This document shows positions 1-5,922 of a DNA stretch of 8,171 nt, in pieces; position 1 is the stretch's first letter, and each line of letters starts with the position of its first letter. Under the pieces are notes generated by a model. It had not been told where the DNA came from, ran no database searches, and was given only the letters and a program-made list of their open reading frames with translations. The DNA comes from Alphaproteobacteria bacterium (GTDB taxonomy: Bacteria > Pseudomonadota > Alphaproteobacteria > Puniceispirillales > UBA1172). The stretch covers positions 1 to 8,171 of the forward strand of contig JAGWAQ010000068.1 in the NCBI GenBank assembly GCA_021296375.1, in the 5' to 3' direction. A program made the translations under genes and the position numbers.

Positions 1-2
1 AT

Positions 3-488
3 AAATCGGAATACGCCACGGGCTACGCGACGCTTTATGGCGATATGTGTGGCGGTTACGCGCCGCTGATCGACGTCTGGAAAACCCGGGTGTTTGAGCT
101 GTGCCGCTGGCGCAACCAGAACCTGCCGCAAGGCGCGCTTGGCCCGTCGGGTGAGGTGATCCCTGATCGCATCATCACCCGCCCGCCATCCGCCGAATTG
201 CGCCCCGATCAGCAGGACAGCGACAGCCTGCCTGAATATGAGGTGCTGGACGCCATCATGAAAGCCCTGGTCGAAGACCAGCACTCTGTGGACAGCATTA
301 TTGCGGGCGGCCATGACCCTGAGCTTGTCCAGCGTTGCGCCACCATGTTGATGCGGGCGGAATACAAACGCCGCCAATGCGCCCCGGGGCCAAAATTGAC
401 GAAGCGGGCGTTTTATCGTGACCGCCGCTTCCCGATCACGTCACGCTATCCTCTTTCGACGCCGCTTAAGGCCGGAGACCCTGAATGA
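3..488 (+). CDS. nadE: NAD+ synthetase, glutamine-dependent (C-terminal part, 5' end outside window)
   Basis: This is the C-terminal end of NAD+ synthetase, the last step of NAD+ biosynthesis, which amidates deamido-NAD+ using ATP and ammonia. The reading frame is open from the window edge; its first full codon is at position 3. Visible family features are KSEYATGYATLYGDM near the edge (the conserved substrate-binding stretch of the synthetase domain), then RIITRPPSAELRPDQ followed by DSDSLPEYEVLDAI. The end, EYKRRQCAPGPKLTKRAF then RDRRFPITSRYP, is typical of the long glutamine-dependent form, which also has an N-terminal nitrilase-type glutaminase domain. That domain would lie outside the window, so its presence is inferred. 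The TGA stop (486-488) overlaps the gltX ATG as ATGA, which points to translational coupling in one operon. Family assignment is secure. Confidence 0.93.
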   Translation, partial: KSEYATGYATLYGDMCGGYAPLIDVWKTRVFELCRWRNQNLPQGALGPSGEVIPDRIITRPPSAELRPDQQDSDSLPEYEVLDAIMKALVEDQHSVDSIIAGGHDPELVQRCATMLMRAEYKRRQCAPGPKLTKRAFYRDRRFPITSRYPLSTPLKAGDPE

Positions 489-796
489 CCACTCCTCTCG
501 TTCGTTTTGCCCCAAGTCCGACGGGCCATCTTCATGTCGGCAATATGCGCACCGCGCTGGTCAATTACCTGTTTGCCCGCAAGCAGGGGGGGCGGTTCAT
601 GCTCAGGATCGATGATACTGATGATGAACGCTCGACCCCTGAATTTGAAGCCAGCATCCGCCATGACCTGCAATGGATGGGCATGGATTGGGACCTCGAG
701 GACCGGCAATCAAGCCGCATTGACCGCTATCGCGCTGCGCTTGATCAACTGGTGGCGGCGGGGCGGGCATATAAATGCTTTGAAACCCAGGAATAA
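485..796 (+). CDS. gltX: Glutamyl-tRNA synthetase, N-terminal fragment (gene interrupted by in-frame TAA)
   Basis: This is the first 103 codons of a class I glutamyl-tRNA synthetase, which attaches glutamate to tRNA(Glu), or also to tRNA(Gln) in organisms without GlnRS. The catalytic Rossmann fold begins with RFAPSPTGHLHVGN, whose HVGN (17-20) is the HIGH motif, and continues with LRIDDTD (40-46). The start ATG overlaps the nadE stop and has GGAGA at 474-478, 6 nt upstream. The frame ends at TAA (794-796), just after CFETQE. Family members usually read on as CYETPEEL-x-LKRK, and the same frame here continues with LALKRKAQL. The stop therefore replaces a Glu codon (GAA to TAA, one base) and the gene is really one unit, 485-1825. 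Alone, this piece lacks the KMSKS loop, the rest of the fold and the anticodon-binding domain. Confidence 0.85.
   Translation: MTTPLVRFAPSPTGHLHVGNMRTALVNYLFARKQGGRFMLRIDDTDDERSTPEFEASIRHDLQWMGMDWDLEDRQSSRIDRYRAALDQLVAAGRAYKCFETQE
794..796 (+). other. gltX: In-frame ochre (TAA) codon 104 inside gltX, with possible restart at TTG 797
   Basis: The codons around this site are GAA ACC CAG GAA TAA TTG GCG CTC AAG. Everything before and after matches one continuous GluRS in one frame, so this is a substitution, not a frameshift. The next codon is TTG, a permitted bacterial start, and AGGA lies at 789-792, 4 nt before it. Reinitiation is thus possible, although the spacing is short. TAA followed by T is generally regarded as an efficient stop, so strong readthrough is unlikely. 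TAA is also the normal terminator of cysS, cimA, rpsD and the GNAT gene here, which argues against reassignment of the codon. Confidence 0.85.
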
Positions 797-1825
797 TTGG
801 CGCTCAAGCGCAAGGCGCAACTGGCGGCAGGGCGGCCGCCGGTTTATGACCGCGCCGCCCTGAAACTGACGCCGGAGCAAATTGCCGAAAAGGAAGCGGC
901 GGGGGAAATGCCCCATTACCGTTTCAAGCTTGATGACGTCACCGTCGCCTGGAATGACCTTGTTCGCGGTGAAGTGGCGGTGCCGATGTCATCCTTGTCG
1001 GACCCTGTTGTCTTGCGCGCCGATGGTCGGGTGATCTATACCCTGGCGTCGGTGGTTGATGATATGGACCATGGCATCACCCATATCCTGCGCGGCGAAG
1101 ACCACACCACCAATTCCGCCGCCCAGATCCAGTTGTTTGAAGCGTTGGGGGGCACGGCCCCTGTAATGGGTCATTTCGCCCTGCTTGCGGGGGCAGATGG
1201 TGAGGGCCTGTCGAAACGTCTTGGCTCTCTTTCCATTGCCTCATTGCGCGAAGATGGCACGGAAGCGATCGCCATTGCCAGTCTGCTGGGGCGGATCGGC
1301 ACTTCCGACCCGGTGGAACCGCGCCAGACGATGGATGAGGTTGTGTCGGGGTTTGACATCACGCGATTTGGCCGCGCCACGCCACGGTTTGACCCCGCTG
1401 AACTTGGCTTGATCAATGCCCGTATTCTTGGCGGCACGGCTTATGAACATGTTGCCGACCGCCTGACGGAACTTGGCGTTGGTGGCGGTGAAGTGTTCTG
1501 GAACGCGGTGCGTGGCAATATCGCTGGTGTCGGTGAAGCGAAACGCTGGTTTGAGGTCGCCACTGCCGCCATCACGCCGGTGATTGAAGATGACGCGGTG
1601 ATCGCCGCCGCCGCCGCCAGCTTGCCCGAAGGTGATATTACGGAAGCGACCTGGGGGGACTGGACAAAAGCCATCATGACGGCAACGGGGCTGAAAGGCC
1701 GCGCGGTCTTCATGCCGCTTCGACTGGCGTTAACGGGGCAATCCTCGGGGCCGGAGCTGAAAGGCATGTTGCCGGTCATGGGGCGTGACCGTATCCTCGC
1801 GCGCCTGAAGGGTGAGGCGGCCTGA
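797..1825 (+). CDS. gltX: Glutamyl-tRNA synthetase, C-terminal fragment (same gene as 485-796)
   Basis: This is the remaining 342 codons of the interrupted gltX, in the same frame as the first piece. It starts with LALKRKAQLAAGRPPVYDRA, which follows the Cys-Glu-Thr segment in intact enzymes. It contains LRGEDHTTNSAAQIQLFEAL, then the KMSKS-equivalent GLSKRLGS (LSKR is residues 242-245 of the full frame) and the GluRS2-like stretch IASLLGRIGTSD. The C-terminal domain is short, so the joined protein would be about 446 residues, near GluRS2 size and shorter than many GluRS1 proteins. No other stop or frame damage is visible, so the mutation is recent, the piece is still translated, or the stop is a sequence error. 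TTG 797 is the only start that keeps the whole segment; ATG 908 is an internal alternative. cysS begins 3 nt after the TGA. Many alphaproteobacteria carry a second gltX, which could cover a loss here. Confidence 0.8.
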   Translation: MALKRKAQLAAGRPPVYDRAALKLTPEQIAEKEAAGEMPHYRFKLDDVTVAWNDLVRGEVAVPMSSLSDPVVLRADGRVIYTLASVVDDMDHGITHILRGEDHTTNSAAQIQLFEALGGTAPVMGHFALLAGADGEGLSKRLGSLSIASLREDGTEAIAIASLLGRIGTSDPVEPRQTMDEVVSGFDITRFGRATPRFDPAELGLINARILGGTAYEHVADRLTELGVGGGEVFWNAVRGNIAGVGEAKRWFEVATAAITPVIEDDAVIAAAAASLPEGDITEATWGDWTKAIMTATGLKGRAVFMPLRLALTGQSSGPELKGMLPVMGRDRILARLKGEAA

Positions 1826-1828
1826 CAC

Positions 1829-3169
1829 ATGACCAGCCTGAATTTCTACAATACCCTGAGCCGTTCCAAAGAGCCGTTTGAACCTCTTGATGCCAGCCAT
1901 ATCCGGATCTATGCCTGCGGGCCGACGGTCTATGACCGCATCCATGTCGGCAACGCCCGGCCGGTGGTGCTGTTTGATGTGCTGGTGCGGCTGTTGCGCC
2001 ATCATTATGACCGCGTGACCTATGTCCGCAACATCACCGATGTCGATGACAAGATCAACGCGCGGGCGGCGGAAGAGGGCGTCAGCATCCGTGCGCTGAC
2101 CGAAGGCACCACCAACGCGTTTCATGAGGATTGCGCCGCCCTCGGCTCCGCCCGTCCTGACGTGGAACCGCGGGCAACCGATCATATCGATGATATGATC
2201 ACCATGATCACCACCTTGATCGACAAGGGCCATGCTTACGCCGCCGAAGGCCATGTGCTGTTCAGCGTTACCAGCATGGCGGATTACGGGCAATTGTCGC
2301 GCCGCAGTCTTGATGAGTTGATCGCCGGGGCGCGGGTTGATGTCGCGCCGTTCAAGCGCGATCCGTCAGATTTCGTGTTGTGGAAACCTTCCGGTGAAGA
2401 TCAGCCCGGTTGGGACAGCCCCTGGGGTTATGGCCGCCCCGGCTGGCATATCGAATGTTCCGCCATGAGCGCGGCTTTTCTGGGGGAGACGTTTGATATC
2501 CACGCCGGCGGGCTGGACCTGATCTTCCCCCATCATGAAAACGAGATCGCGCAATCCCGCTGTGCCCATGGCCATGACATCATGGCCAAAACATGGATGC
2601 ATAACGGCTATGTCACGGTGGATGGCGAGAAAATGTCCAAATCCCTCGGCAATTTCACGACGGTTGCTGATGTGCTTGCAGATCATAAAGGCGAGGCCAT
2701 CCGTTACGCTCTGCTGACCGCCCATTACCGCGCGCCGCTTGATTTCTCGATCAATGGCGTGGTCGAAGCGAAATCCGCCCTCGACACGCTTTATCGCGCC
2801 GCCGAAGGCGCGACAGCGGCGGCCGAACCTGACGAGCATGTGCTGGCGGCGCTGGGGGATGACCTCAACACCCCGAACGCGCTGGCGCGGCTCCATGAAC
2901 TGGCGCGAATGGCCAATAAAGGCGATGACGCGGCAAAGTCAGCCTTGAAAGCATCAGCGGAATTGCTGGGCCTGCTTTGTGAGGATTGCTCCATCTGGTT
3001 CAAGGGCGACGGCGGGGATGACGCCGCCATCGACGCCGCTATTGCCGCCCGCCAAACCGCCAAGGCCAATAAGGATTTTGCCGAAGCGGACCGCATCCGT
3101 GATGACCTTGCCGCCGAGGGCATCCTGCTGGAAGACAGCCCCGAGGGGACGATCTGGCGACGCAAGTAA
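1829..3169 (+). CDS. cysS: Cysteinyl-tRNA synthetase
   Basis: This 446-residue cytoplasmic class I synthetase charges tRNA(Cys) with cysteine in an ATP-dependent reaction. The HIGH motif appears as HVGN (39-42), just after YACGPTVYD, and the KMSKS loop is exact at 268-272. The four zinc ligands that select cysteine are present: C30, C210 (in WHIECS), H235 and E239 (in HHENE). The helical DALR-type region follows (about 280-380), and the protein ends in GILLEDSPEGTIW, the usual CysRS end. The length is slightly below the roughly 460 residues of the E. coli enzyme. The ATG lies 3 nt after the gltX stop, with GGTGAGG at 1811-1817 as a possible ribosome binding site inside gltX, so the two genes are probably co-transcribed. 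Translation of cysS might suffer polarity from the early stop in gltX. I see no intrinsic terminator before the cimA promoter. Confidence 0.97.
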   Translation: MTSLNFYNTLSRSKEPFEPLDASHIRIYACGPTVYDRIHVGNARPVVLFDVLVRLLRHHYDRVTYVRNITDVDDKINARAAEEGVSIRALTEGTTNAFHEDCAALGSARPDVEPRATDHIDDMITMITTLIDKGHAYAAEGHVLFSVTSMADYGQLSRRSLDELIAGARVDVAPFKRDPSDFVLWKPSGEDQPGWDSPWGYGRPGWHIECSAMSAAFLGETFDIHAGGLDLIFPHHENEIAQSRCAHGHDIMAKTWMHNGYVTVDGEKMSKSLGNFTTVADVLADHKGEAIRYALLTAHYRAPLDFSINGVVEAKSALDTLYRAAEGATAAAEPDEHVLAALGDDLNTPNALARLHELARMANKGDDAAKSALKASAELLGLLCEDCSIWFKGDGGDDAAIDAAIAARQTAKANKDFAEADRIRDDLAAEGILLEDSPEGTIWRRK

Positions 3170-3206
3170 AAGAGGCGCGCTGGCATTTGTCCATCGGGGC
3201 AGGGCT

Positions 3207-3234
3207 TTGATTTCACCTGCTTTTGGTCTATAGA
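3207..3234 (+). promoter_or_regulatory. Probable housekeeping-sigma promoter for cimA
   Basis: A -35 element TTGATT (3207-3212) and a -10 element TATAGA (3229-3234) are separated by 16 nt, in the 94-nt gap between cysS and cimA. Transcription would start near 3240, giving a leader of about 23 nt if ATG 3264 is used or about 50 nt if ATG 3291 is used. The elements differ from consensus at two positions each. Calling it a promoter is inference from sequence alone. Confidence 0.6.
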
Positions 3235-3263
3235 GGAAGGGTCTTTCCGGCACAACGCATCGC

Positions 3264-4952
3264 ATGAACACGCAAGACAGGACAAAAACCATGACTGGTG
3301 AGCGCATTTGGCTCTTTGACACGACGCTCCGTGACGGGGCGCAAACCCGCGGGATTGATTTTTCCGTCGCGGACAAGATCGCCATTGCCAAAGCTCTTGA
3401 TGACATGGGGATCGATTATATCGAAGGCGGCTGGCCCGGCGCCAACCCCACGGATAATGCGTTTTTTGCTGATCTGCCAACACTTAAATCAGCCCGCACC
3501 GTGGCCTTTGGCATGACTCGCCGTGGCGGACGTTCGGCGTCGAATGACCCGGGGCTGGTGGCGGTCATGGATGCCCCCACGGACGGCACCTGCCTTGTCG
3601 GCAAGACCTGGGATTTTCATGTCCGCACCGCCCTTGGGGTTGAGCTTGATGAAAACCTCGAGATGATCACCTCATCCTTGCAGGCGGTGGCTGATCGCGG
3701 CCGTCAACCGATGTTTGATTGCGAGCATTTCTTCGACGGGTTCAAGAACAACCCCGACTATGCCCTGGCCTGCGCGAAAGCGGCGTTTGATGGCGGGGCT
3801 GAATGGATCGTGCTGTGTGACACCAATGGCGGATCAATGCCTGATGATATTTCGGCAGGGGTGGCGGCGGTCAAGGCGCATTTGCCGGACGCCAATATCG
3901 GGATTCACTGCCATAATGATTGCGGGCTGGCGGTGGCCAATTCGATCGCCGCTGTTCAGGCTGGCGCGCGTCAGGTGCAAGGCACGATCAATGGCATCGG
4001 GGAGCGCTGCGGCAATGCCGATCTCATCACCTTGATCCCGAACCTGATGTTGAAATACGGCTATCAGACGGGGGTCGCCAAAGACCGGTTGCCGAAACTG
4101 AAATCCTTGTCCCGACTGCTTGATAACCGCATCAACCGCGTGCCCAATGCCCATGCGCCCTATGTCGGGGATGCCGCTTTTGCCCATAAAGGCGGGCTGC
4201 ATGCCTCGGCGGCGCAGAAAGACCCCCGCACCTATGAGCATGTGCCGCCGGAAACCGTCGGCAATATGCGCGAATACATTGTTTCTGATCAATCGGGGAA
4301 GGCCAATTTCCTTGCCCGATTTGAAGATTTCGGCATTGCGATTGACAAGAACGACGCCCGGCTCGATGCCTTGATTGCCGATGTCAAAACCAAGGAATAC
4401 AATGGCTGGGCCTTTGATACCGCCGAAGCCAGCATGGAACTTCTGGTCCGGCGGGCGCTGGGTGAAGTGCCGGATTACTTCCTGATCGGGCGGTTCCGCG
4501 TCATGGATGAACGGCGGTTTAACGCCAAGGGCAAGCTGGTGGTGGAATCCGAAGCCACGGTCACCGTCACGGTTGGGGGGGAATCTTTCCATGAAGCGGC
4601 GGAAGGCAATGGCCCCGTCAATGCCGTCGATACCGCCGTCCGCAAAGCCTTGATCCGCGCTTACCCGAAATTGAGCGGCGTCACCTTGTTTGACTACAAG
4701 GTCCGCATCATCAGCGGCAATGCCGAGACTGCCGACGGCGAGCAAGGCGGCACCGACGCCGTCACCCGGGTGTTGATCGAATGCCGTGATGACGATGGCA
4801 CAGGCTGGACGTCGGTTGGTGTGTCCACCAATATCATCGACGCGTCGGTGATGGCGCTGTCCGATGCCATGACATGGAAGCTGTTCAAGGATGGCGTTCA
4901 GGCTCCACTTAAAGCCCCCGTTAAGGCTCCCCTTAAGGCTCCCGGGGCATAA
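3264..4952 (+). CDS. cimA: (R)-citramalate synthase, CimA family
   Basis: This 562-residue enzyme condenses pyruvate and acetyl-CoA to (R)-citramalate, the entry to threonine-independent 2-oxobutanoate and isoleucine synthesis. The N-terminal HMGL-like TIM barrel has FDTTLRDGAQ (18-27) and IHCHND (214-219); D24, H215 and H217 are the expected divalent-metal ligands. INGIGERCGNADL follows, the family GERxGN signature. A LeuA-type C-terminal regulatory domain spans about 400-535, so isoleucine feedback is plausible by family. GGWPGANPTDNAFF separates it from LeuA and favours CimA. The start is uncertain: ATG 3264 keeps the longest frame but has little Shine-Dalgarno, whereas ATG 3291 (MTGERIWLFDTT) has AGGA at 3279-3282, 8 nt upstream, and sits at the usual family start. 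The odd feature is an extra tail, APLKAPVKAPLKAPGA (547-562), coded by 12-bp repeats. Confidence 0.92.
   Translation: MNTQDRTKTMTGERIWLFDTTLRDGAQTRGIDFSVADKIAIAKALDDMGIDYIEGGWPGANPTDNAFFADLPTLKSARTVAFGMTRRGGRSASNDPGLVAVMDAPTDGTCLVGKTWDFHVRTALGVELDENLEMITSSLQAVADRGRQPMFDCEHFFDGFKNNPDYALACAKAAFDGGAEWIVLCDTNGGSMPDDISAGVAAVKAHLPDANIGIHCHNDCGLAVANSIAAVQAGARQVQGTINGIGERCGNADLITLIPNLMLKYGYQTGVAKDRLPKLKSLSRLLDNRINRVPNAHAPYVGDAAFAHKGGLHASAAQKDPRTYEHVPPETVGNMREYIVSDQSGKANFLARFEDFGIAIDKNDARLDALIADVKTKEYNGWAFDTAEASMELLVRRALGEVPDYFLIGRFRVMDERRFNAKGKLVVESEATVTVTVGGESFHEAAEGNGPVNAVDTAVRKALIRAYPKLSGVTLFDYKVRIISGNAETADGEQGGTDAVTRVLIECRDDDGTGWTSVGVSTNIIDASVMALSDAMTWKLFKDGVQAPLKAPVKAPLKAPGA
4902..4949 (+). repeat. 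12-bp tandem repeats coding the CimA tail (APLK-APVK-APLK-APGA)
   Basis: Four consecutive 12-bp units (4902-4913, 4914-4925, 4926-4937, 4938-4949) follow the pattern GCTCCCCTTAAG, the last one half diverged. They encode four Ala-Pro-x-Lys-like tetrapeptides directly before the cimA stop. The first and second units show third-base and first-base differences, so the array is not brand new. It lies outside the conserved catalytic and LeuA-dimer domains and is probably a flexible basic tail. Confidence 0.85.
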
Positions 4953-4981
4953 TAACCATGGCGGCGGAATAACCATGGCGG
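4951..4981 (+). repeat. 14-bp direct repeat at the cimA/trmJ junction, with a 4-codon mini-ORF
   Basis: AATAACCATGGCGG occurs at 4951-4964 and again at 4968-4981, a 17-bp offset. The second copy carries the likely trmJ start (ATG 4975). The first carries ATG 4958, which opens ATG GCG GCG GAA TAA (Met-Ala-Ala-Glu-stop, 4958-4972), ending 2 nt before the trmJ ATG. A slipped duplication of the start region explains the layout; whether the mini-ORF is translated is unknown. Confidence 0.75.
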
Positions 4982-5754
4982 GGACCAATACCTCCAGTGA
5001 TGAGCGTGACGGGGACTGGGCGGAGTTTCTGCCGTCGGTGATCCTTGCCAATCCGCAAATGGGGGAGAATATCGGCGCATCTGCCCGCGCGATGAAAAAC
5101 TGCGGCCTCACTACCCTTCATCTGGTCGATCCGCGTGACGGCTGGCCGAACCCGGCGGCTGAGGCGATGTCCTCTGGCGGAAGTGATATTCTTGATCGCG
5201 CTGATGTTTACGCCACCACCGCTGAAGCCGCCGCTCCTTACACCATGATCGCCGCCACCACCGCCCGCAAACGCGGCATGGCAAAAGATATCCTGACCCC
5301 GCGCGAAGCTGGCGCAATGCTCTTTCGTCACGCCAAAGCCGGCGGCAAGACCGCCTTGCTGTTCGGCGGCGAACGCTCCGGGCTTGATAACGATGACGTG
5401 GCGCTGGCGGATATCATCATCACCGTGCCGCTGAACCCGCAATTCTCCTCACTCAATCTTGCGCAAGCGGTGCTGCTGACGGGGTGGGAATGCCGCATGG
5501 CGGCGCTCATGGATCAGGACCTGCTGATAGATGACCGCCAGGATAACCCGGCGAGCTCTCAGGACAAGCAGTTTTTCTTTGGCGTGCTGGAAGAGGTGCT
5601 GGGGCAGGGCGGGTTCTTTGGCAATGATGATATGAAAGCCGTGGTGATGCGCAATATCATGGCCATGTTCGGGCGGGCGGAGTTAACGGAACAAGACATC
5701 CGCACGCTCCATGGCATGGTCAAATCGATCCGTCGCGCGGGCGCCCCTGACTAG
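4975..5754 (+). CDS. trmJ: TrmJ/SpoU-type RNA 2'-O-methyltransferase (TrmH family, group 1)
   Basis: This 259-residue SPOUT methyltransferase uses S-adenosylmethionine to methylate a ribose 2'-OH. The E. coli relative TrmJ modifies position 32 of tRNAs, but the exact target here is inferred. The three knot motifs are present: ENIGASARAMKNCGL (31-45, with N32 and R38), FGGERSGL (130-137) and SSLNLAQAV (158-166). Together they form the deep trefoil knot that binds the cofactor. About 20 residues precede the fold, and a C-terminal helical extension ends in TLHGMVKSIRRAGAPD. The frame is open back to ATG 4891 inside cimA, but that would add 28 low-complexity residues (LPLRLPLRLPG) without family support, so ATG 4975 is preferred. 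It is preceded by GGCGGA and by a duplicated start region. It lies 22 nt after cimA and is probably co-transcribed with it. Confidence 0.88.
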   Translation: MAGTNTSSDERDGDWAEFLPSVILANPQMGENIGASARAMKNCGLTTLHLVDPRDGWPNPAAEAMSSGGSDILDRADVYATTAEAAAPYTMIAATTARKRGMAKDILTPREAGAMLFRHAKAGGKTALLFGGERSGLDNDDVALADIIITVPLNPQFSSLNLAQAVLLTGWECRMAALMDQDLLIDDRQDNPASSQDKQFFFGVLEEVLGQGGFFGNDDMKAVVMRNIMAMFGRAELTEQDIRTLHGMVKSIRRAGAPD

Positions 5755-5785
5755 CCGCAAGCGCAAGCTGGATATGACTTCAGCC

Positions 5786-5814
5786 TTGACAGGGGGGCGG
5801 AAATTCCCTAAACA
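5786..5814 (+). promoter_or_regulatory. Probable rpsD promoter
   Basis: A consensus -35 TTGACA (5786-5791) and a -10-like TAAACA (5809-5814) are separated by 17 nt, about 110 nt before rpsD. The expected start site is near 5821. The perfect -35 fits strong expression of a ribosomal protein gene. Assignment is by pattern only. Confidence 0.65.
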
Positions 5815-5823
5815 CCAAGAACA

Positions 5824-5835
5824 TTTCCCGGGAAA
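5824..5835. promoter_or_regulatory. Perfect 12-bp palindrome near the rpsD transcription start
   Basis: TTTCCCGGGAAA is a perfect inverted repeat with no spacer, placed about 10 nt after the predicted -10 element of rpsD. It could be an operator half-site pair or simply a chance palindrome. With no loop it would not form a good RNA hairpin by itself. No known regulator is assigned. Confidence 0.3.
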
Positions 5836-5909
5836 GCGGTTGTCGTGATGGTTTGCCATGCGCGTCGACCCGGCCAAATCGGCACTACCGGGGCAACAAC
5901 AACAACGTA

Positions 5910-5916
5910 AAGGAGG
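5910..5916 (+). promoter_or_regulatory. Strong Shine-Dalgarno of rpsD after a (CAA)4 stretch
   Basis: AAGGAGG ends 6 nt before ATG 5923, the best ribosome binding site in the window, and it fixes the S4 start. Directly upstream, 5894-5906 is CAACAACAACAAC, which should be unstructured and leave the site accessible. Other genes in the window have much weaker sites. Confidence 0.85.
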
Positions 5917-5922
5917 CCAAAA

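Noticed and set aside
794..796. Reassignment of TAA to glutamate in this organism
   Set aside because: cysS, cimA, rpsD and the GNAT gene all end at TAA exactly where their families end, so TAA works as a stop here.
785..800. Programmed frameshift in gltX
   Set aside because: The frame before and after the stop is the same (797 minus 485 is divisible by 3). No shift is needed; only one codon is wrong.
1730..2293. 187-codon - strand frame across gltX/cysS
   Set aside because: It mirrors conserved synthetase codons and shows no family motif or ribosome binding support.
2791..3483. 230-codon - strand frame spanning the cysS/cimA gap
   Set aside because: It is antisense to both genes, composed of Ser/Ala/Arg-rich shadow sequence, and crosses a good + strand promoter.
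4891..4974. Upstream start for the methyltransferase at ATG 4891
   Set aside because: The extra 28 residues are the +1 reading of the cimA repeat tail, with no family similarity. ATG 4975 gives the usual length.
3834..5111. 425-codon open frame on the - strand
   Set aside because: It lies antisense to conserved cimA and trmJ, starts inside trmJ, and its sequence matches no family I recognise. Long antisense frames are common in GC-rich coding DNA.
5846..5862. Small hairpin ATGG-TTTG-CCAT in the rpsD leader
   Set aside because: The stem has only four pairs and does not extend, so it is not convincing as a regulatory structure.
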